A stretch of DNA of 64,000 nt from ZC4RG42 sp036676355 (GTDB lineage: Bacteria; Pseudomonadota; Gammaproteobacteria; Burkholderiales; SG8-39): contig JAKFDA010000018.1 of the NCBI GenBank assembly GCA_036676355.1, positions 10,630-74,629 of the forward strand, given 5' to 3'. The translations under genes were made by a program, and so were the position numbers. This document shows positions 11,860 through 21,422 of this stretch, piece after piece (the first letter of the stretch is position 1; every line of letters begins with the position of its first letter). The notes beneath the pieces are model-generated. The model ran no database searches, had not been told where the DNA came from, and saw only the letters and a program-made list of their open reading frames with translations.

Positions 11860-13893
11860 TCAGGCTGCTTCGACCATGCCGTTATGGCGCAGCAGCGCAT
11901 CGACCTGCGGTTCGCGGCCACGAAACGCCTTGAACGATTCGATCGCCGGCCGGCTGCCGCCGACGGCAAGAATTTCGTCACGGAATTTCGCGCCGGTGGC
12001 GGGGTCGAGCACGCCGTTTTCCTCGAACAGGCTGTAGGCGTCCGCCGACAGCACCTCGGCCCACTTATAGCTGTAGTAGCCGGCGCTGTAGCCGCCGGCG
12101 AAGATGTGGCTGAAGCTGTTCGGAAATCGCGTGTAGGCCGGCGGAATCGATACCGCGACATGGCTGCGGATGTCGTCGAGCAACTGCAACGGGGTCTGCG
12201 TGCCGGCCGGATCGAAGTCGTAATGCAGGTGCAGGTCGAACAACGAGAATTCGAGTTGGCGGACCGTCTGCATGCCCGACTGGAAATTCTTGGCAGCGAT
12301 CATCTTGTCGAACAGTGCGCGGGGCAGCGGCTCCCCGCTCTCGCAATGCTCGGTCATGTGGCGCAACACATCCCATTCCCAGCAGAAGTTCTCCATGAAC
12401 TGGCTGGGCAGTTCGACCGCATCCCATTCCACGCCGTGTATGCCCGATACACCGTAATGCTCGACCCGGGTGAGCAGATGGTGCAGGCCGTGGCCGAACT
12501 CGTGAAACAGCGTGAGCACTTCGTCGTGCGTGAACAGCGCGGGTTTGCCGCCCACGGGGGCAGAGAAATTGCAGACCAGATAGGCAACCGGCGCCTGCAC
12601 TTCCGATTCCACGACGCGACGCGTGATCGCATCATCCATCCATGCGCCGCCGCGCTTGGTCTCTCGTGCGTAGAGATCGAGATAGAAGCTGCCGACGTGC
12701 TCGCCGCGCGCATCGCTGATGCGGAAGAAGCGCACGGTGGGCTCCCAAGTCTCCGCCGCCACGTCTTCGATGTGCAGCCCGTAGATCGTCGACACCACGC
12801 GGAACAGCCCTTCGAGTACCTTGCCTTCGGGGAAGTACTGCTTCACTTCCTGGTCGGAGAAGGCATAGCGTTGCACGCGCAGTTTTTCCGAAACGTAGGC
12901 GACGTCCCAGGATTGCGGATCGTCCAGGCCGATTTCGCTCGCGGCGAACGCCTTGAGTTCAGCGTAGTCCCGGCGCGCGAACGGCAAGGCCTTGGCGGCG
13001 AGATCATTCAGAAAATCGAGCACCTGCTGCGGCGAGTCGGCCATTTTGGGCACCAGCGACACTTCCGCATGGTTGGCGTAGCCGAGCAGTTGCGCGGCCT
13101 CGCGACGCAGCTTGAGGATTTCCCCGATCAACGGCGTGTTGTCCAACTCGGCTTTGCCGAACTCGCTCGCGCGCGTGACGAACGCGTGATAAAGCTGCTC
13201 GCGCAATGTGCGGTTGTCCGCGTACTGCAATACCGGAATGTAGCTGGGCGCGCGCAAGGTCAGCTTCCAGCCGGTTTTGCCGTCCTTTTTGGCGTCTTCG
13301 CGAGCCGCTTCCAGCACATCGGCCGGAATGCCCGCCAATTCCGCTTCGTTCTCGACGTACAACGCATAGGCGTTGGTCGCGTCGAGCACGTTCTCGGAAA
13401 ACTTGGTGGAGAGTTGCGCGAGCGCGGCGGATATTTCGCCGAAGCGCTTCTTGTTCTGATCGGACAGCTCCGCGCCGGACAGACGAAAGTCGCGGATTTC
13501 GTTGTCGATGATAGTGCGCTGCGCAGCGTCGAGGTTGGCGTAGTCGGGTGAGCTTTTCAGCGCCTTGTATTTGTCGAACAGCGCGAGATTCTGTCCCAGT
13601 TCGGTGTAGTACTCGACGATCTTGGGCTGGTTGGCGTTGTAGACCTCGCGCAGTTCGGGCGAATCGAGCACGCTGTGCAAGTGACCGGCCACGCCCCAGG
13701 CGCGCCCGAGACGTTCGTGCGCATCTTCCAGCGGCTGCACGAAAGCGCTCCACGTCGCCGGCGTATCGGAACGCGTCAATCTCTCGATCAGTGCGCGGTT
13801 GTCGCGCAGCAGCGCATCCACTGCCGCAGTCACATGTTCGGGACGAATACTGGCAAAGCGCGGCAAGCCGCTGAAGTCGAGCAACGGGTTCAT
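11860..13893 (-). CDS. prlC: Oligopeptidase A (M3 zinc metallopeptidase)
   Basis: PrlC is a cytoplasmic oligopeptidase that degrades cleaved signal peptides and short peptides. The zinc motif HEFGHGLHHL is followed by a downstream glutamate in GIHGVEWDAVELPSQ. At 677 residues it matches E. coli PrlC. ATG 13893 has GGAAG six bases upstream; a TTG at 13905 in frame is less likely. folD lies 63 bp upstream on the same strand, so the pair may be co-transcribed. Confidence 0.95.
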   Translation of the reverse strand: MNPLLDFSGLPRFASIRPEHVTAAVDALLRDNRALIERLTRSDTPATWSAFVQPLEDAHERLGRAWGVAGHLHSVLDSPELREVYNANQPKIVEYYTELGQNLALFDKYKALKSSPDYANLDAAQRTIIDNEIRDFRLSGAELSDQNKKRFGEISAALAQLSTKFSENVLDATNAYALYVENEAELAGIPADVLEAAREDAKKDGKTGWKLTLRAPSYIPVLQYADNRTLREQLYHAFVTRASEFGKAELDNTPLIGEILKLRREAAQLLGYANHAEVSLVPKMADSPQQVLDFLNDLAAKALPFARRDYAELKAFAASEIGLDDPQSWDVAYVSEKLRVQRYAFSDQEVKQYFPEGKVLEGLFRVVSTIYGLHIEDVAAETWEPTVRFFRISDARGEHVGSFYLDLYARETKRGGAWMDDAITRRVVESEVQAPVAYLVCNFSAPVGGKPALFTHDEVLTLFHEFGHGLHHLLTRVEHYGVSGIHGVEWDAVELPSQFMENFCWEWDVLRHMTEHCESGEPLPRALFDKMIAAKNFQSGMQTVRQLEFSLFDLHLHYDFDPAGTQTPLQLLDDIRSHVAVSIPPAYTRFPNSFSHIFAGGYSAGYYSYKWAEVLSADAYSLFEENGVLDPATGAKFRDEILAVGGSRPAIESFKAFRGREPQVDALLRHNGMVEAA

Positions 13894-13956
13894 CTGTACT
13901 TCCAAGTGTGAATGCGCAGATCGAGGCAGCCCACGTCCCGGAAGAAGCGTTCCGGG

Positions 13957-14835
13957 TCAGACGCTGGCTGCGATCGCCTTCGCTTTTGCGTAAACGGCTT
14001 CCGCCGCGCGCACGGTGTTGATGATCAGCATGGTGATGGTCATCGGGCCCACGCCGCCGGGCACAGGCGTGATGTACGCCGCCTTGCCCAGTATCGCCTC
14101 ATAGTCCACGTCGCCGACCAGACTGCCGTCGGCAAGCCGGTTGATGCCGACATCCACCACCACCGCTCCAGGCTTGACCATGTCCGCGCCGATCAGTTTC
14201 GGCTTGCCGACAGCGACGACCAGAATGTCGGCTTCGCGCGTGTACGCGGCGAGGTCTCGGGTCTTCGAATTGCAGAAGCTCACCGTCGCGCCTTTTTGCA
14301 GCAAGAGCAGGCCGACCGGTTTGCCGACGATGTTACTCGCGCCGACGATCACCACGCGCTGCGCCCAGGGGTCGATGTGAGCCGCTTCGAGCAATTCCAT
14401 GATGCCGGCCGGCGTACACGGAATGAAACGCGGCTGGCCCGCGGCCAGGAGACCGACGTTGAGCGGATGAAAGCCGTCCACGTCCTTGGCCGGATCGATC
14501 GCGTGAATGATGTGTTCGGTGGCGATGTGCTTGGGCAGCGGCAGTTGCACCAGAATGCCGTGGGTACCCGGATCGCGGTTGAGCCGGTCGATGTGGCGCA
14601 AGAGTTCGGCTTCACTCGTGTCGGCCGGCAGTTCGAGCTGCTCGGAGCGCACGCCCATATCGGCGCAGGCCTTGATTTTATTGCGTACATAGACGGCGGA
14701 AGCCGGGTCCTGGCCGACGATGAGTACGGCCAGACTGGGCGGGTGGCCGTCGCGGCTCAAGGCCTCGGCGCGGTCTTTCCATTCAGCGCGCAGTTTGCGC
14801 GACACGGCGACGCCGTCGAGAATGCGTGTTTGCAT
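13957..14835 (-). CDS. folD: Bifunctional methylenetetrahydrofolate dehydrogenase / cyclohydrolase
   Basis: FolD interconverts 5,10-methylene-THF, methenyl-THF and 10-formyl-THF with NADP, supplying one-carbon units for purines and formyl-Met. Visible motifs are SAVYVRNKIKACADMG with the catalytic lysine, GILVQLPLPKH, the dinucleotide region VVIVGASNIVGKPVG and PVPGGVGPMT. It has 292 residues, the standard length. It diverges from the aceE promoter region. Confidence 0.96.
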   Translation of the reverse strand: MQTRILDGVAVSRKLRAEWKDRAEALSRDGHPPSLAVLIVGQDPASAVYVRNKIKACADMGVRSEQLELPADTSEAELLRHIDRLNRDPGTHGILVQLPLPKHIATEHIIHAIDPAKDVDGFHPLNVGLLAAGQPRFIPCTPAGIMELLEAAHIDPWAQRVVIVGASNIVGKPVGLLLLQKGATVSFCNSKTRDLAAYTREADILVVAVGKPKLIGADMVKPGAVVVDVGINRLADGSLVGDVDYEAILGKAAYITPVPGGVGPMTITMLIINTVRAAEAVYAKAKAIAASV

Positions 14836-14917
14836 GGAGTGTTCGGGCGGGAAAACTGGGCTGCAGACGAAGCCGGCGATTCTAGCATCGGGCGGGTGCT
14901 TTGCCCGGCGAAAGCGC

Positions 14918-14946
14918 TTGGTTGGGTCGGATGCGAGTTGTAGAAT
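14918..14946 (+). promoter_or_regulatory. Predicted sigma-70 promoter of aceE
   Basis: TTGGTT (14918-14923), a 17-bp spacer and TAGAAT (14941-14946) give a good housekeeping promoter. The start site would be near 14953, leaving a leader of about 265 nt before aceE. Confidence 0.5.
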
Positions 14947-14952
14947 CCGGAA

Positions 14953-15218
14953 TCGCCTTCCGATAGACGAAAATCAAGAGATTTACGGAATGGCGGATTT
15001 ATCTTGACCGCCTCGGGCGCTTCCGGGCGAAGAGGGGCAAGTCGCCCTGTTGTGCGGCAATTCATTAAACTGTTGCCCGAAATTGCCGCCTTACCGATGC
15101 AGTAAGTATTAAGTTCATACAGATTACGCAAGGCCGGCGCCGCCACAAGCGGCGGCCGGTTAACCGGTTGGGCTGACCGTCCGACTGCAGGCGCCGATGT
15201 GCGCATTTAGGAGGCTTT
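14953..15218 (+). other. Long structured 5' leader of aceE
   Basis: No gene is seen here. GCGGCAATT (15054-15062) and AATTGCCGC (15081-15089) are perfect 9-bp inverted arms. Further on, GCCGC-CACAA-GCGGC forms a second hairpin, and the palindrome CCGGTTAACCGG lies just before the RBS AGGAGG (15209-15214). I recognise no known riboswitch or PdhR operator. Confidence 0.45.
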
Positions 15219-17930
15219 ATGTCCGCAGTGCCCCATTCATTTCCGGCCGGTCCGGCCGCCAACGATTCAGATGCGCTCGAAACCCAGGAGTGGCTCGACG
15301 CGCTCGAAACCGTACTCGAACAGGAGGGGCCGGAGCGCGCCCATTTTCTGCTCGAGAAACTGGTTGAGAAAGCTCGCCGTTCCGGCGCGCATCTGCCGTT
15401 TTCGGCAAACACGGCCTACATCAACACCATTCCGCCGCATCTGGAAGAGTCCCATCCGGGCGATAACGCGCTGGAAGAGCGTATCCGCTCCTATTGCCGC
15501 TGGAACGCGATGATGATGGTGGCCAAGGCCAACAAGGCCGAGGGCGATCTGGGCGGACACATCGCCAGCTTCGCCTCCGTCAGCGCCCTGTTCGAGGTCG
15601 GTTTCAATCATTTCTGGAGCGCGCCGCATGAGGCGCACGGCGGCGACCTGATCTATCTTCAGGGGCATTCATCGCCTGGGGTGTATGCGCGTGCCTTCCT
15701 CGAGGGCCGCATGTCCGAGGAGCAGTTGCTCAACTTCCGCCGCGAAGTGGACGGCAAGGGGATTTCCTCCTATCCGCATCCGTGGCTGATGCCCGAGTTC
15801 TGGCAGTTCCCCACCGTGTCGATGGGCCTGGGTCCGATCCAGGGCATCTATATGGCGCGCTTCCTCAAGTATCTGCATGCGCGCGGTCTCGCCGACACCG
15901 AGAACCGCAAGGTCTGGGTGTTCTGCGGCGACGGCGAAATGGACGAGCCGGAATCGATGGGCGCCATCGGTATGGCTGCGCGCGAAAAGCTCGACAACCT
16001 GGTTTTCATCGTCAACTGCAATTTGCAGCGACTCGACGGCCCGGTGCGCGGCAACGGCAAGATCATTCAGGAACTCGAAGCCGAATTCCGCGGCGCCGGC
16101 TGGAACGTCATCAAGCTGATCTGGGGCTCGTACTGGGATCCGCTGTTTGCGCGCGATACCGAAGGCATTCTGCAGCGCGTCATGGAAGAAACCGTCGACG
16201 GCGAATATCAGAACTACAAGGCCAACGACGGCGCGTACGTGCGCAAGCATTTCTTCGGCAAGCATCCCAAGCTGTTGGAAATGGTGTCGCGCATGACCGA
16301 TGACGACATCTGGCGGCTCAATCGCGGCGGCCACGATCCACACAAGATCTATGCGGCCTACGCGGCAGCGAACAAAACCAAGGGCCAGCCGACGGTCATT
16401 CTTGCCAAGACCGTGAAGGGCTACGGCATGGGCAAGATCGGCGAAGCCAAGATGGCTACCCACCAGCAGAAGAAAATGGATATCGAATCGATCCGCACCT
16501 TCCGCGATCGCTTCAATATCCCGATTTCCGATGAACAGCTGGAGACCCTGCCGTTCTACACGCCGCCGGCCGATTCGCCTGAGATGAAGTATCTGCATGA
16601 GCGCCGCGAGGCGCTCGGCGGCTATCTGCCGCAGCGTCGCACCAAGGCCGCCCATGCGCCCGAAGTGCCGCCGCTGGAAACCTTCGATCAATTGCTCAAG
16701 GCCAACGACCGCGAAATCAGCACGACCATGGCGTTCGTGCGCATGCTGTCGCTGCTGCTGCGCGACAAGAACATCGGCAAGCATGTCGTGCCGATCGTGC
16801 CGGATGAAGCGCGCACCTTCGGCATGGAAGGCATGTTCCGTCAGTTGGGCATCTATTCGTCCGAAGGTCAGAAGTACGAGCCGGTCGATCGCGATCAGGT
16901 GATGTACTACCGCGAAGACAAATCCGGCCAGGTGCTGGAAGAGGGCATCAACGAAGCCGGCGCGATGTCATCGTGGATCGCGGCGTCGACCTCTTACAGC
17001 CATTCGAATGTGCTGATGGTGCCGTTCTTCATCTACTACTCGATGTTCGGCATGCAGCGCGTCGGCGATCTCGTGTGGGCGGCGGGTGACCAACGTGCGC
17101 GCGGCTTCATGCTCGGCGGTACCGCCGGTCGCACGACGCTGAACGGCGAAGGCCTGCAGCACGAAGACGGCCACAGCCAGATCCTCGCTTCGGTCGTGCC
17201 CAACTGCGTGTCCTACGATCCGACCTTCTCGTTCGAGCTGACCATCATCGTGCACGACGGTCTGCGGCGCATGATGACGAATCAGGAGGATGTGTTCTAT
17301 TACATCACCGTGATGAACGAGAACTACGCGCATCCCGGCCTCGATGAAGTCGCCGACAAGAACGCGCACGACAACATCCTCAAGGGCATGTATCTGCTCA
17401 AGGAGGGCGCAAAGGGCGGCAAAGGCAAGAAGCGCGTGCAGCTGCTCGGTTCCGGGACGATTTTCCGCGAGGTCATCGCAGCGGCCGATCTGCTCGATGC
17501 CGACTGGGGCGTGACAGCCGATCTGTGGAGTTGCCCGAGTTTCAACGAGCTGCGTCGCGAAGGGTTGGATGTCGACCGCTGGAACATGCTGCATCCGGCC
17601 GAGACGCCGCGCGAATCGCATGTGGAGCGCTGCCTGAAGGATCGCGAAGGTCCGGTGATTGCGTCGACCGATTACATGAAAGTATTCGCCGACCAGATTC
17701 GTCAGTTCGTGCCGAAGGGCAAGACCTATCGTGTGCTGGGCACCGACGGCTTCGGCCGCTCGGACACGCGTGAACAATTGCGCCATCACTTCGAAGTGAA
17801 TCGCTATTGGGTCACCGTGGCTGCGCTGAAGGCGCTGGCCGATGAGGGCGCCGTCAAGGCGTCGGTCGTGGGCGATGCCATCAAGAAATACGGGCTTGAT
17901 CCCAACAAGCCGAATCCCGTGACCGTTTAA
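15219..17930 (+). CDS. aceE: Pyruvate dehydrogenase E1 component (homodimeric)
   Basis: AceE decarboxylates pyruvate with TPP and acetylates the E2 lipoyl domains, the first step of the pyruvate dehydrogenase complex. The TPP-binding motif starts at GDGEMDEPES and ends at the NCNLQ segment (around residues 230-270). The length of 903 residues fits the single-chain E1 of proteobacteria. A strong AGGAGG precedes the ATG. aceF and lpdA follow in order, so the three enzymes form one functional set. A long structured leader lies upstream. Confidence 0.97.
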   Translation: MSAVPHSFPAGPAANDSDALETQEWLDALETVLEQEGPERAHFLLEKLVEKARRSGAHLPFSANTAYINTIPPHLEESHPGDNALEERIRSYCRWNAMMMVAKANKAEGDLGGHIASFASVSALFEVGFNHFWSAPHEAHGGDLIYLQGHSSPGVYARAFLEGRMSEEQLLNFRREVDGKGISSYPHPWLMPEFWQFPTVSMGLGPIQGIYMARFLKYLHARGLADTENRKVWVFCGDGEMDEPESMGAIGMAAREKLDNLVFIVNCNLQRLDGPVRGNGKIIQELEAEFRGAGWNVIKLIWGSYWDPLFARDTEGILQRVMEETVDGEYQNYKANDGAYVRKHFFGKHPKLLEMVSRMTDDDIWRLNRGGHDPHKIYAAYAAANKTKGQPTVILAKTVKGYGMGKIGEAKMATHQQKKMDIESIRTFRDRFNIPISDEQLETLPFYTPPADSPEMKYLHERREALGGYLPQRRTKAAHAPEVPPLETFDQLLKANDREISTTMAFVRMLSLLLRDKNIGKHVVPIVPDEARTFGMEGMFRQLGIYSSEGQKYEPVDRDQVMYYREDKSGQVLEEGINEAGAMSSWIAASTSYSHSNVLMVPFFIYYSMFGMQRVGDLVWAAGDQRARGFMLGGTAGRTTLNGEGLQHEDGHSQILASVVPNCVSYDPTFSFELTIIVHDGLRRMMTNQEDVFYYITVMNENYAHPGLDEVADKNAHDNILKGMYLLKEGAKGGKGKKRVQLLGSGTIFREVIAAADLLDADWGVTADLWSCPSFNELRREGLDVDRWNMLHPAETPRESHVERCLKDREGPVIASTDYMKVFADQIRQFVPKGKTYRVLGTDGFGRSDTREQLRHHFEVNRYWVTVAALKALADEGAVKASVVGDAIKKYGLDPNKPNPVTV

Positions 17931-17998
17931 TCGAACGATCCCATACGCAATAACAACGACGCCCGCGCAATGTCGCGGGCGCGCTACGTGAGGACACC

Positions 17999-19345
17999 AT
18001 GGGCGCAATGAAGGAAGTGCTGCTCCCCGATCTGGGCGACTTCAAGGAAGTCGACGTGATCGAAATATTGGTCAAACCGGGCGATACGGTGTCGCCCGAG
18101 CAATCGCTGATTACGCTGGAGACCGATAAGGCGACGATGGAAATACCGTCGCCTTCGGCCGGCGTGGTGAAGCAGATCCTGGTCAATGTCGGCGACAAGA
18201 TCTCAGAGGGCAAGCCGATCGTTATGCTGGAAGAAAGCGGCGCAGCCGCCGCGCCTGCACCGGCTGCGGAGCCGCCCAAAGCGGCACCGCCCAAGGCGGA
18301 AGCGCCGGAAGCCCCGGCCCCCGTCGCCCCCAGGGCTGCAGCGCCGGTGCAAGTACCGCCATCAACCGAATACGTCGTGACCGAAAAGGTCGCGCAGCCG
18401 TCGCGCATTCCACCGGTGCCGACCGAAACCGCGCCCCCCGGTTCGAAACCGCATGCCAGTCCGTCGGTACGCAAATTCGCACGAGAGCTGGGTGTCGATC
18501 TCGCACTCGTCAAAGGCTGCGCGCCGAAGGGGCGCATTCTGCTCGAAGACGTGCAGGCGTTCGTGAAGAGCACGCTGGCTCGCGGCCCTTCGCAAGGCGG
18601 CGGCATCGCCGGGCTGGACATCGCGCCCTGGCCGCAAATCGATTTCGCCAAATTCGGCCCGACCGACGTGCAGCCGCTGTCGCGCATCAAGAAACTCTCC
18701 GGCGCCAACCTCGCACGCAACTGGTTGATGATTCCGCATGTCACCAACAACGACGAAGCGGATATCACCGAGCTGGAAACGTTGCGGTTGCAACTGAACA
18801 AGGAAAACGAAAAGACCGGCTTGCGGGTCACCATGCTCGCTTTTCTCATCAAGGCTGTTGTTGCGGCGCTGAAGAAATTCCCCGAGTTCAATAGCTCGCT
18901 GGATGGCGACAACCTGGTGCTGAAGCACTACTACCACATCGGTTTCGCCGCCGATACGCAGAACGGACTGGTCGTGCCGGTCATCAAGGACGCCGACAAG
19001 AAGGGCGTATTCGATCTGGCGAAAGAGGCCGCCGATCTGGCCAGGCAGGCCCGCGAAGGCAAGCTCAAACCAGCCGACATGCAGGGTGGTTCATTCTCGA
19101 TTTCCAGTCTGGGTGGCATCGGCGGAACCTCGTTCACACCGATCATCAACGCACCTGAAGTCGCCATACTGGGCGTATCCCGGGCGGCGATGAAACCGGT
19201 CTGGAACGGCAAGGAGTTCGCTCCGCGTCTCGTCGTGCCCCTGTCGCTTTCCTACGATCACCGCGTGATCGACGGTGCGGCGGCCGCGCGCTTTAACGCC
19301 TATCTGGCGCAGGTGCTGGCCGACTTCCGTCGGGCGATGCTGTAA
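17999..19345 (+). CDS. aceF: Dihydrolipoamide acetyltransferase, pyruvate dehydrogenase E2
   Basis: AceF transfers acetyl from its lipoyl arm to CoA and forms the core of the complex. Domains in order: one lipoyl domain (about 4-78, lipoylated lysine in ETDKATMEIPS), an Ala/Pro-rich hinge (80-120), a peripheral-subunit-binding domain (about 155-190, PSVRKFARELGVD) and the catalytic domain ending with the active-site motif SYDHRVIDGA. It has 448 residues. Only one lipoyl domain is present, whereas E. coli AceF has three. GAGG lies seven bases before ATG 17999. Confidence 0.96.
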   Translation: MGAMKEVLLPDLGDFKEVDVIEILVKPGDTVSPEQSLITLETDKATMEIPSPSAGVVKQILVNVGDKISEGKPIVMLEESGAAAAPAPAAEPPKAAPPKAEAPEAPAPVAPRAAAPVQVPPSTEYVVTEKVAQPSRIPPVPTETAPPGSKPHASPSVRKFARELGVDLALVKGCAPKGRILLEDVQAFVKSTLARGPSQGGGIAGLDIAPWPQIDFAKFGPTDVQPLSRIKKLSGANLARNWLMIPHVTNNDEADITELETLRLQLNKENEKTGLRVTMLAFLIKAVVAALKKFPEFNSSLDGDNLVLKHYYHIGFAADTQNGLVVPVIKDADKKGVFDLAKEAADLARQAREGKLKPADMQGGSFSISSLGGIGGTSFTPIINAPEVAILGVSRAAMKPVWNGKEFAPRLVVPLSLSYDHRVIDGAAAARFNAYLAQVLADFRRAML

Positions 19346-19360
19346 GGCGAATGCTTCTAC

Positions 19361-19389
19361 ACAGCGCGCAGGATAGTCGTGCGCGCTGT
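19361..19389 (+). terminator. Hairpin between aceF and lpdA
   Basis: ACAGCGCGC/GCGCGCTGT is a perfect 9-bp stem with an 11-nt loop, followed by TGTAATC. The lack of a T-run suggests partial termination or an mRNA processing/stability element inside the operon. Confidence 0.5.
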
Positions 19390-19504
19390 TGTAATCGAGT
19401 CTTGAGCATGGCCGACGACGCTGCGGCGTCGAGAGGCTGATGAATTCGATCGCATTTCGCCCGGGACGTGGAATGCATACGATCAAACTGAAACGGGGAT
19501 ATCG

Positions 19505-21262
19505 ATGAGCGCTGTAGAAATCAAGGTGCCTGCGCTGGGCGACTTCAAGGAAGTCGATGTAATCGAAGTACTGGTGAAACCAGGTGACCGGATCGAACCG
19601 GAAGCGTCGCTCATCGTGCTTGAAACCGACAAGGCGACCATGGACATTCCCGCACCGCAGGCCGGCGTGGTGAAGGACGTGGTGGTCAAGGTAGGCGACA
19701 AGGTCGCCGAAGGCAGTTTGATTCTGCTGCTCGATGGTGCCGAAGCGAAAACCGAGGCGCCGCGCGCGGAGGCGCCGATTCCAGTCGCTCAGCCCACGCC
19801 GGCGGCACAACAGGCGACGCCGAAGCAAACGCCCGCCGCGCTCGTCGCTGCGGGCGATCTGCACGCCGAGGTGCTGGTGCTTGGCGCCGGCCCCGGCGGT
19901 TACACGGCGGCGTTCCGCGCGGCTGATCTGGGCAAGCAGGTGGTTATGGTTGAGCGTTATCCGTCGCTCGGCGGCGTGTGCCTCAACGTCGGTTGCATTC
20001 CTTCGAAGGCATTGCTGCATGCGGCCAAGGTGATTACCGAAGCCGAAGAGATGGCGCATGGCGGAATTAGCTTTGCCAAGCCGAAAATCGATCTCGACAA
20101 GCTGCGCGGCTGGAAAGAAGCGGTCGTCGGTAAATTGACCAAAGGCCTGGGCGGACTGGCCAAGCAACGCAAGGTGACGGTGGTGCAAGGCGTGGGCAGA
20201 TTCGATACGCCGAATTCGTTGGTCGTTGAAGGCGCGGACGGTTCGAAGCGCATCACGTTCGATCACTGCATCATTGCAGCGGGTTCGTCGGTTGCTCGCA
20301 TTCCCGGTTTCCCCTACGACGATCCGCGCGTCATCGATTCCACCGGGGCGCTGGCGTTGCAAGACACGCCGAAGCGCCTGCTGGTCATCGGCGGCGGCAT
20401 CATCGGTCTGGAAATGGCGTGTGTGTACGACGCACTGGGCAGCAAGGTGACCGTCGTCGAACTGATGGATGGCCTGATCCCGGGCGCCGATCGCGATATC
20501 GTCAAACCACTGGAGAAGCGCATTCAGAAGCGCTACGAAGCGATCTATCTCAAGACCAAGGTGGCGAAGTTGGAAGCCAAACCGAACGGCTTGCTGGCGA
20601 CCTTCGAAGGTGAGAATGCTCCGGCCCCGCAACTCTACGACCGGGTGCTGATGGCGGTCGGGCGACGCCCCAATGGCCGCGAGATCGGAGCGGAAGCGGC
20701 GGGCGTCCAGGTGAACGAGCGCGGCTACATTCCGGTCGACAAGCAACAGCGCACCAACGTGGCGCATATTTACGCGATTGGCGACATCTGCGGCGAACCG
20801 ATGCTTGCGCACAAGGCCACGCACGAAGGAAAAGTCGCGGCCGAAGTTATCGCCGGGCACAAGGCGGCGTTCGATGCGATGACCGTTCCGTCGGTCGCCT
20901 ATACCGATCCGGAAGTGGCGTGGATGGGGCTGACCGAAGAGCAGGCCAAGCGCGATGGTATTGCTTACGAAAAAGCCAGCTTCCCCTGGGCGGCGAGCGG
21001 ACGCGCGCTATCGATCGGGCGCGACGACGGACTCACCAAGCTGCTGTACGACCCGCAGAACAAACGCATCCTCGGCGCGGGCATTGTCGGCGTCAACGCG
21101 GGCGAGCTGCTGGCGGAAACGGTGCTGGCGCTGGAAATGGGCGCCGACATGGAAGACATCGCGCTGACGATTCATCCGCACCCCACGCTGTCCGAAACGC
21201 CCGGCTTTGCCGCCGAAGTCGCGCTCGGCTCGATTACGGACATCTACGCGCCGAAGAAGTAA
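19505..21262 (+). CDS. lpdA: Dihydrolipoyl dehydrogenase with N-terminal lipoyl domain (E3)
   Basis: LpdA reoxidises dihydrolipoamide with NAD. A complete lipoyl domain (about 1-80, ETDKATMDIPAP) is fused by an Ala/Pro linker to the flavoprotein (from about 118). The latter has the FAD motif VLGAGPGGYTAAFRAADLG, the redox disulfide GGVCLNVGCIPSK, the NAD motif VIGGGIIGLEM and the active-site HPHPTLSE. The 585-residue length reflects the extra domain, a fusion known in other betaproteobacteria and Neisseria. Its lipoyl domain closely resembles that of AceF. Confidence 0.96.
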   Translation: MSAVEIKVPALGDFKEVDVIEVLVKPGDRIEPEASLIVLETDKATMDIPAPQAGVVKDVVVKVGDKVAEGSLILLLDGAEAKTEAPRAEAPIPVAQPTPAAQQATPKQTPAALVAAGDLHAEVLVLGAGPGGYTAAFRAADLGKQVVMVERYPSLGGVCLNVGCIPSKALLHAAKVITEAEEMAHGGISFAKPKIDLDKLRGWKEAVVGKLTKGLGGLAKQRKVTVVQGVGRFDTPNSLVVEGADGSKRITFDHCIIAAGSSVARIPGFPYDDPRVIDSTGALALQDTPKRLLVIGGGIIGLEMACVYDALGSKVTVVELMDGLIPGADRDIVKPLEKRIQKRYEAIYLKTKVAKLEAKPNGLLATFEGENAPAPQLYDRVLMAVGRRPNGREIGAEAAGVQVNERGYIPVDKQQRTNVAHIYAIGDICGEPMLAHKATHEGKVAAEVIAGHKAAFDAMTVPSVAYTDPEVAWMGLTEEQAKRDGIAYEKASFPWAASGRALSIGRDDGLTKLLYDPQNKRILGAGIVGVNAGELLAETVLALEMGADMEDIALTIHPHPTLSETPGFAAEVALGSITDIYAPKK

Positions 21263-21345
21263 GAAAAGTCGTCAGAGTGCCGAGCATGAGGCGAGGACAG
21301 CCGTACCGGATGCTGTAGTCGCTTCGAGATCGTATTTGCCCTCGG

Positions 21346-21383
21346 CCTGAACGACGGATTTTTCAGCCGATCCGCCGTTCAGG
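21346..21383 (+). terminator. Terminator hairpin between convergent lpdA and outer-membrane protein gene
   Basis: CCTGAACGACGGAT and ATCCGCCGTTCAGG pair with a single mismatch around a 10-nt loop. It is placed 83 bp after the lpdA stop and 40 bp from the opposing gene's stop, so it can serve both. Confidence 0.6.
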
Positions 21384-21422
21384 TTGCCGCAAGCGCGGCC
21401 CGACGCTCTTTATGCTGGTCTT

